NCBI RefSeq assembly: GCF_029051685.1
Contig: NZ_JAACFT010000013.1
Coordinates: 1-64,000, forward strand
Source of the DNA: Bradyrhizobium sp. CSA207
Lineage (GTDB): Bacteria > Pseudomonadota > Alphaproteobacteria > Rhizobiales > Xanthobacteraceae
DNA length: 64,000 nucleotides
Reading direction: 5' to 3'
The notes below the pieces were generated by a model. It searched no databases, had not been told where the DNA came from, and saw nothing but the letters and a program-made list of their open reading frames with translations. This document shows, piece by piece, positions 61,318-64,000 of the stretch; within the stretch, counting starts at the first letter, position 1; each line of letters starts with the position of its first letter. Both the position numbers and the translations under genes were made by a program.

Positions 61318-62511
61318 TCACACGATCTCCCGTGCCCTCAGCGCCGCGATCTCCGCCGCATCGAAGCCCAGCTCCTCCAGCACCGCATTCGTATCGGCGC
61401 CGAGTTCCGGCGCCATGCGGTCGAGCCTGCCACCGCCATGCGCGAGCTTGAAGCCGCTGCCGGCGAAGCGCAGGCGGCCGTAGGGCGTATCGAGCTCCTG
61501 GATCACGCCGCGGGCTGAGATCTGCGGATGGTCGATCACCTCCTCGATCGTCCAGATGCTGGAACAGGGCGCGCCGGCATCCTCCAAAATCGTCTCCCAC
61601 TCGCGCGCCGGCTTTTTCGCGAGCGCTTCCTCGATGATGGCGCGCAGCGCAGGCTCGTTCTCGTTGCGCGCAAACCAGTCGGAAAAACGCGGATCGGCCA
61701 GCGTGTCCTCGCGGCCGAGCGCAGACATCAGCGCGCGATACTGCCTCTCGTTGTTGACGGCGAGCAGGATGTGGCCGTCACCGCATTTGAACAGGTTCGC
61801 CGTGGTCCTGCGGCTCACCGCCTGGTTGCCTGAAAGCTGCTGGCGATGGCCGGCCACTGACCAGTCCGCGATCTGCCCCGAGAGAAACGCCAGCGTCGCC
61901 TCCAGCATGGAGACGTCAATGAGCTGGCCCTTGCCGGTGCGGTCGCGCTGATACAGCGCGCTCGACACGCCGAACGCGGCGGTCGCGCCCGAGAGCACAT
62001 CGCACACCGCAAAGCCCGCGCGGGTCGGCCCGGTCGTAGGGTGCCCAGTGATGGCCATGATGCCGGACAGCGCCTGCATCTTGCCGTCATAGCCGGGACG
62101 CAGGCGATCCGGGCCGGTCTGGCCGAAGCCGGACACGGCGCAATAGATCAGTTTTGGATTGATTGCGGAGAGCACCTGGTAGCCGATGCCGAGCTTGTCC
62201 ATCACGCCCGGACGAAAATTCTCCATGACGACGTCGACCTGGCTCGCGAGCCTCTTCACGATGGCGATGGCCTCCGGCTTTTGCAGGTCAAGCGTCAGGC
62301 TGCGCTTGTTGCCGTTGATGGCCTGGAACGCAGGCGCGAGCCCGCGCTCGGCCCATTCGCGCGACAGCGGCGTGCGGCGCATGTCCTCGCCCTCGCGCCG
62401 CTCGACCTTGATGACTTCGGCGCCCAGCAGCGCGAGCTGGTAACTCGCATAGGGGCCGGCCAGCACTTGCGTGAAGTCCAGGATCTTCACGCCCTCGAAC
62501 GGTCGCGTCAC
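61318..62511 (-). CDS. CaiB/BaiF-family CoA-transferase
   Basis: A 397-residue family III CoA-transferase. It opens with FEGVKILDFTQVLAGPYASY and has EVIKVERREGEDMRRTPL, NFRPGVMDKLGIGYQVLSA and the block YDGKMQALSGIMAITG, in which the catalytic Asp of the family is expected. GTG start at 62511 after GGGAGAGAG. It follows the GrdB-like gene by 37 bp. The donor and acceptor acids are unknown. Confidence 0.92.
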   Translation of the reverse strand: MTRPFEGVKILDFTQVLAGPYASYQLALLGAEVIKVERREGEDMRRTPLSREWAERGLAPAFQAINGNKRSLTLDLQKPEAIAIVKRLASQVDVVMENFRPGVMDKLGIGYQVLSAINPKLIYCAVSGFGQTGPDRLRPGYDGKMQALSGIMAITGHPTTGPTRAGFAVCDVLSGATAAFGVSSALYQRDRTGKGQLIDVSMLEATLAFLSGQIADWSVAGHRQQLSGNQAVSRRTTANLFKCGDGHILLAVNNERQYRALMSALGREDTLADPRFSDWFARNENEPALRAIIEEALAKKPAREWETILEDAGAPCSSIWTIEEVIDHPQISARGVIQELDTPYGRLRFAGSGFKLAHGGGRLDRMAPELGADTNAVLEELGFDAAEIAALRAREIV

Positions 62512-62548
62512 GTCTCTCTCTCCCTTTGATTTTCGTTATTGGAGGACG

Positions 62549-63478
62549 TCAGGCGGCGCGGTTGCCGCGCGCGATCTCCTTCTGCTTGTCGAATTCGGCG
62601 CGGCGCCGCGCCAGCTCTTCAGCGCTGAGCTGAGCGACGTTGTTGTAGTCGAGCTTCCAGGAGGCGTCCTCGCTCCAGCGCAGCGGTGACTGCATCGTGG
62701 TCTGCGGGCCGCTGGCGGTCTCCAGCAGCCTGAGCGCCAGCTCGAGCGTCTGCGCCTGCGAGGCGACGTCATGCGGCTTGCCGGCCGAATTGCCGAGCGG
62801 GAAGTCGGAGAACAGAAAGCGCGGCACGGCGGCGTGCTCGATGATGTCCTTGGCGCAGCCCATCACTACCGTCGGAATGCCATTGGCCTCCAGGTGCCGC
62901 GCCACCAGCGCCGTGGTCTGATGGCAGACCGGGCAGTTCGGCACCAGCACGGCGACGTCGACGGCATCAGTGAGGCAGCGCGCCAGGATTTCCGGCGCGT
63001 CGGTGTCCAGCGTGACGCGATGGCTGCGGTTGGTCGGCGCGCCGAAGAAGCGCGGCGCGACCTCGCCGATGCGGCCTGCGGCGCTTGCCTTCAGCAGCTG
63101 CGGCAGCGGGAACCAGGTGCCGTTGTCGGTGGCGCTGGTGTGCTTGCGGTCGTAGCCGATGTGCGAGATGCGCAAATCGTGCTGCTTCGACGTGTCGCCG
63201 TCATAGACCTCGTAGAACTTCGCCCCGCCATTATACGGCGCGCCCGGCCCCTGGTCGCCCTTGGCCGGATCGAAAGGCGCGGCCGTGGTGATGATGGTCA
63301 CGCGCGACTGTGACAGCTCGTTCTTCAGCGGCTGGAACGGCGCCTCGGTATAATGCGCCCAGCGATACGGCGTGGTGTAGCCGATCGCCGCGTAATAGTC
63401 GCGCGTGCGTTGCATATAGGGGACGGGAGCATCATAGTCGGGCGCAAAGCCGAATTCATCGTCGCGCGAAGCGGACAT
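62549..63478 (-). CDS. GrdB-like (glycine/sarcosine/proline reductase-related) protein
   Basis: A 309-residue protein. The core block VLVPNCPVCHQTTALVARHL with EANGIPTVVMG resembles the region of reductase subunit B (GrdB/PrdB) that ends CTRCGATMVKEIERAGIPVV, where selenoproteins have a nearby selenocysteine; here a CPVC pair is present and no UGA interrupts. The N-terminus has DYDAPVPYMQRTRDYYAAIG. ATG at 63478 with AGGAG upstream. No other subunits of that complex are nearby. Function unknown; tied to the downstream CoA-transferase. Confidence 0.7.
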   Translation of the reverse strand: MSASRDDEFGFAPDYDAPVPYMQRTRDYYAAIGYTTPYRWAHYTEAPFQPLKNELSQSRVTIITTAAPFDPAKGDQGPGAPYNGGAKFYEVYDGDTSKQHDLRISHIGYDRKHTSATDNGTWFPLPQLLKASAAGRIGEVAPRFFGAPTNRSHRVTLDTDAPEILARCLTDAVDVAVLVPNCPVCHQTTALVARHLEANGIPTVVMGCAKDIIEHAAVPRFLFSDFPLGNSAGKPHDVASQAQTLELALRLLETASGPQTTMQSPLRWSEDASWKLDYNNVAQLSAEELARRRAEFDKQKEIARGNRAA

Positions 63479-63596
63479 GGGCGCGTCTCCTGGTTCTTGG
63501 TTAAGACCAGACTAGAGATAGTCGGCGATGAGCTCAACGGGGGGCAAAGGGGCGCAGGTCAGGATTGCAAGCAGGTTGAGGCGGATTGCGCTGCTG

Positions 63597-63750
63597 TTCC
63601 CTCTCCCCTTGTGGGAGAGGGTGGCTCGCCGCAGAGCGGCGAGACGGGTGAGGGGTTTCTAGCCGCGAGCGACTTTCTGGCGACTGAATTCGCAGATGCA
63701 ACCCCTCATCCGGCGCTTCGCGCCACCTTCTCCCACAAGGGGAGAAGGAA
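63597..63750. repeat. Long palindromic intergenic repeat, family A
   Basis: CCTCTCCCCTTGTGGGAGAG at the left, GCGCTTCGCGCCACCTTCTC and CCACAAGGGGAGAAGG at the right, with inner TGAGGGGTTTCTAG and CAACCCCTCATCC. It is the same family as 1536-1692. Confidence 0.85.
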
Positions 63751-63760
63751 GGCAAAACTG

Positions 63761-64000
63761 TCACCGAAAGATATGCAGCGCCACATATTGCAGCAGCATG
63801 ATGGTCTTGGCATCGATGATGCGTCCATCGGCGATCATCGCCAGCGCCTCGTCGATGCCGAGCTCCAGCACCTCGATGTCCTCGCCTTCATGGGCAAGGC
63901 CGCCGCCGTCGCTGACGCGCATCTCGGGCTCGTATTCGGCGATGAAGAAATGCAGCTTCTCGGTCACCGCGCCGGGGCTCATGAATGCCTCGAACACCTT
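63761..64000 (-). CDS. Nudix hydrolase (NudF/ADP-ribose pyrophosphatase-like), 5' part outside window
   Basis: The C-terminal 79 residues only; the frame continues beyond the window edge. [20 protein letters not shown] and [15 protein letters not shown], then [20 protein letters not shown], match the end of NudF-type ADP-ribose or nucleoside-diphosphate-sugar pyrophosphatases ([12 protein letters not shown] is the hallmark). The Nudix box itself is not in the window. Confidence 0.85.
   Translation of the reverse strand, partial: KVFEAFMSPGAVTEKLHFFIAEYEPEMRVSDGGGLAHEGEDIEVLELGIDEALAMIADGRIIDAKTIMLLQYVALHIFR

Overview
The window is a gene-dense, GC-rich chromosomal segment of a rhizobial alphaproteobacterium, most likely Bradyrhizobium or a close relative. 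This rests on family content (TIGR02301, DUF1236, DUF4142, DUF3096, an alphaproteobacterial NadQ-type NAD regulator, a PA0069-type radical SAM protein, split glyQ/glyS) and on many short palindromic intergenic repeats of the kind common in Bradyrhizobium. I see no rRNA, tRNA, insertion sequence, prophage or CRISPR array. Most of the window is housekeeping or core metabolism. All names are from reading the sequence; no database search was possible.

Layout. 1-3.3 kb: zinc metallopeptidase (5' end outside the window), MoaB, a MarR-GNAT fusion regulator with a strong palindrome at its promoter, and a small glycosyltransferase. 3.6-11.7 kb: an RMD1/DUF155 protein converges on a four-gene minus-strand cluster of phosphoketolase, acetate kinase, an unrecognised 642-aa protein with a PhoU/DUF47-like C-terminus, and a pyruvate-phosphate-dikinase-like protein that lacks the PEP barrel. 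11.9-18.5 kb: radical SAM protein, RNase HII with a basic tail, a GT39-like membrane protein, uracil-DNA glycosylase and ETF-ubiquinone oxidoreductase. 18.8-26.3 kb: TPR protein, IspE, LysE exporter, polyprenyl diphosphate synthase, DUF2007 protein plus methyltransferase, S49 peptidase and several very small proteins. 26.5-33.7 kb: glyQ-glyS, DUF1236, DUF3096 and full-length ppdK with a lysine-rich tail.

34.1-43.2 kb: SleB-like hydrolase; the NAD de novo genes nadA, nadB and nadC; MFS transporter; AcuI-like oxidoreductase; two small proteins. 43.4-50.2 kb: two methyl-accepting chemotaxis proteins with a HAMP-coding relic of another between them, and a 900-aa DUF2339 membrane protein. 50.2-56.7 kb: the NadQ-type regulator, a phosphatase, a translationally coupled ygfZ-tag-HD operon, dihydroorotase and a sulfurtransferase. 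56.7-58.4 kb: an ECF sigma factor followed by DUF4142 and cupredoxin genes. 58.4-64 kb: small conserved proteins, a Nudix hydrolase, an SRAP protein, a CoA-transferase next to a GrdB-like protein, and a Nudix gene cut by the right edge.

Four connections stand out. (1) The phosphoketolase/acetate kinase cluster carries two linked proteins with no obvious role in that pathway. (2) The ECF sigma gene and the downstream DUF4142-cupredoxin pair have the same two-block promoter, GGGAACGTT and CATCCAA, with identical spacing. (3) Two palindromes about seven helical turns apart precede nadA, and their likely regulator NadQ is encoded 11 kb away. (4) At least eight families of palindromic repeats fill intergenic spaces, one of them between nadA and nadB.
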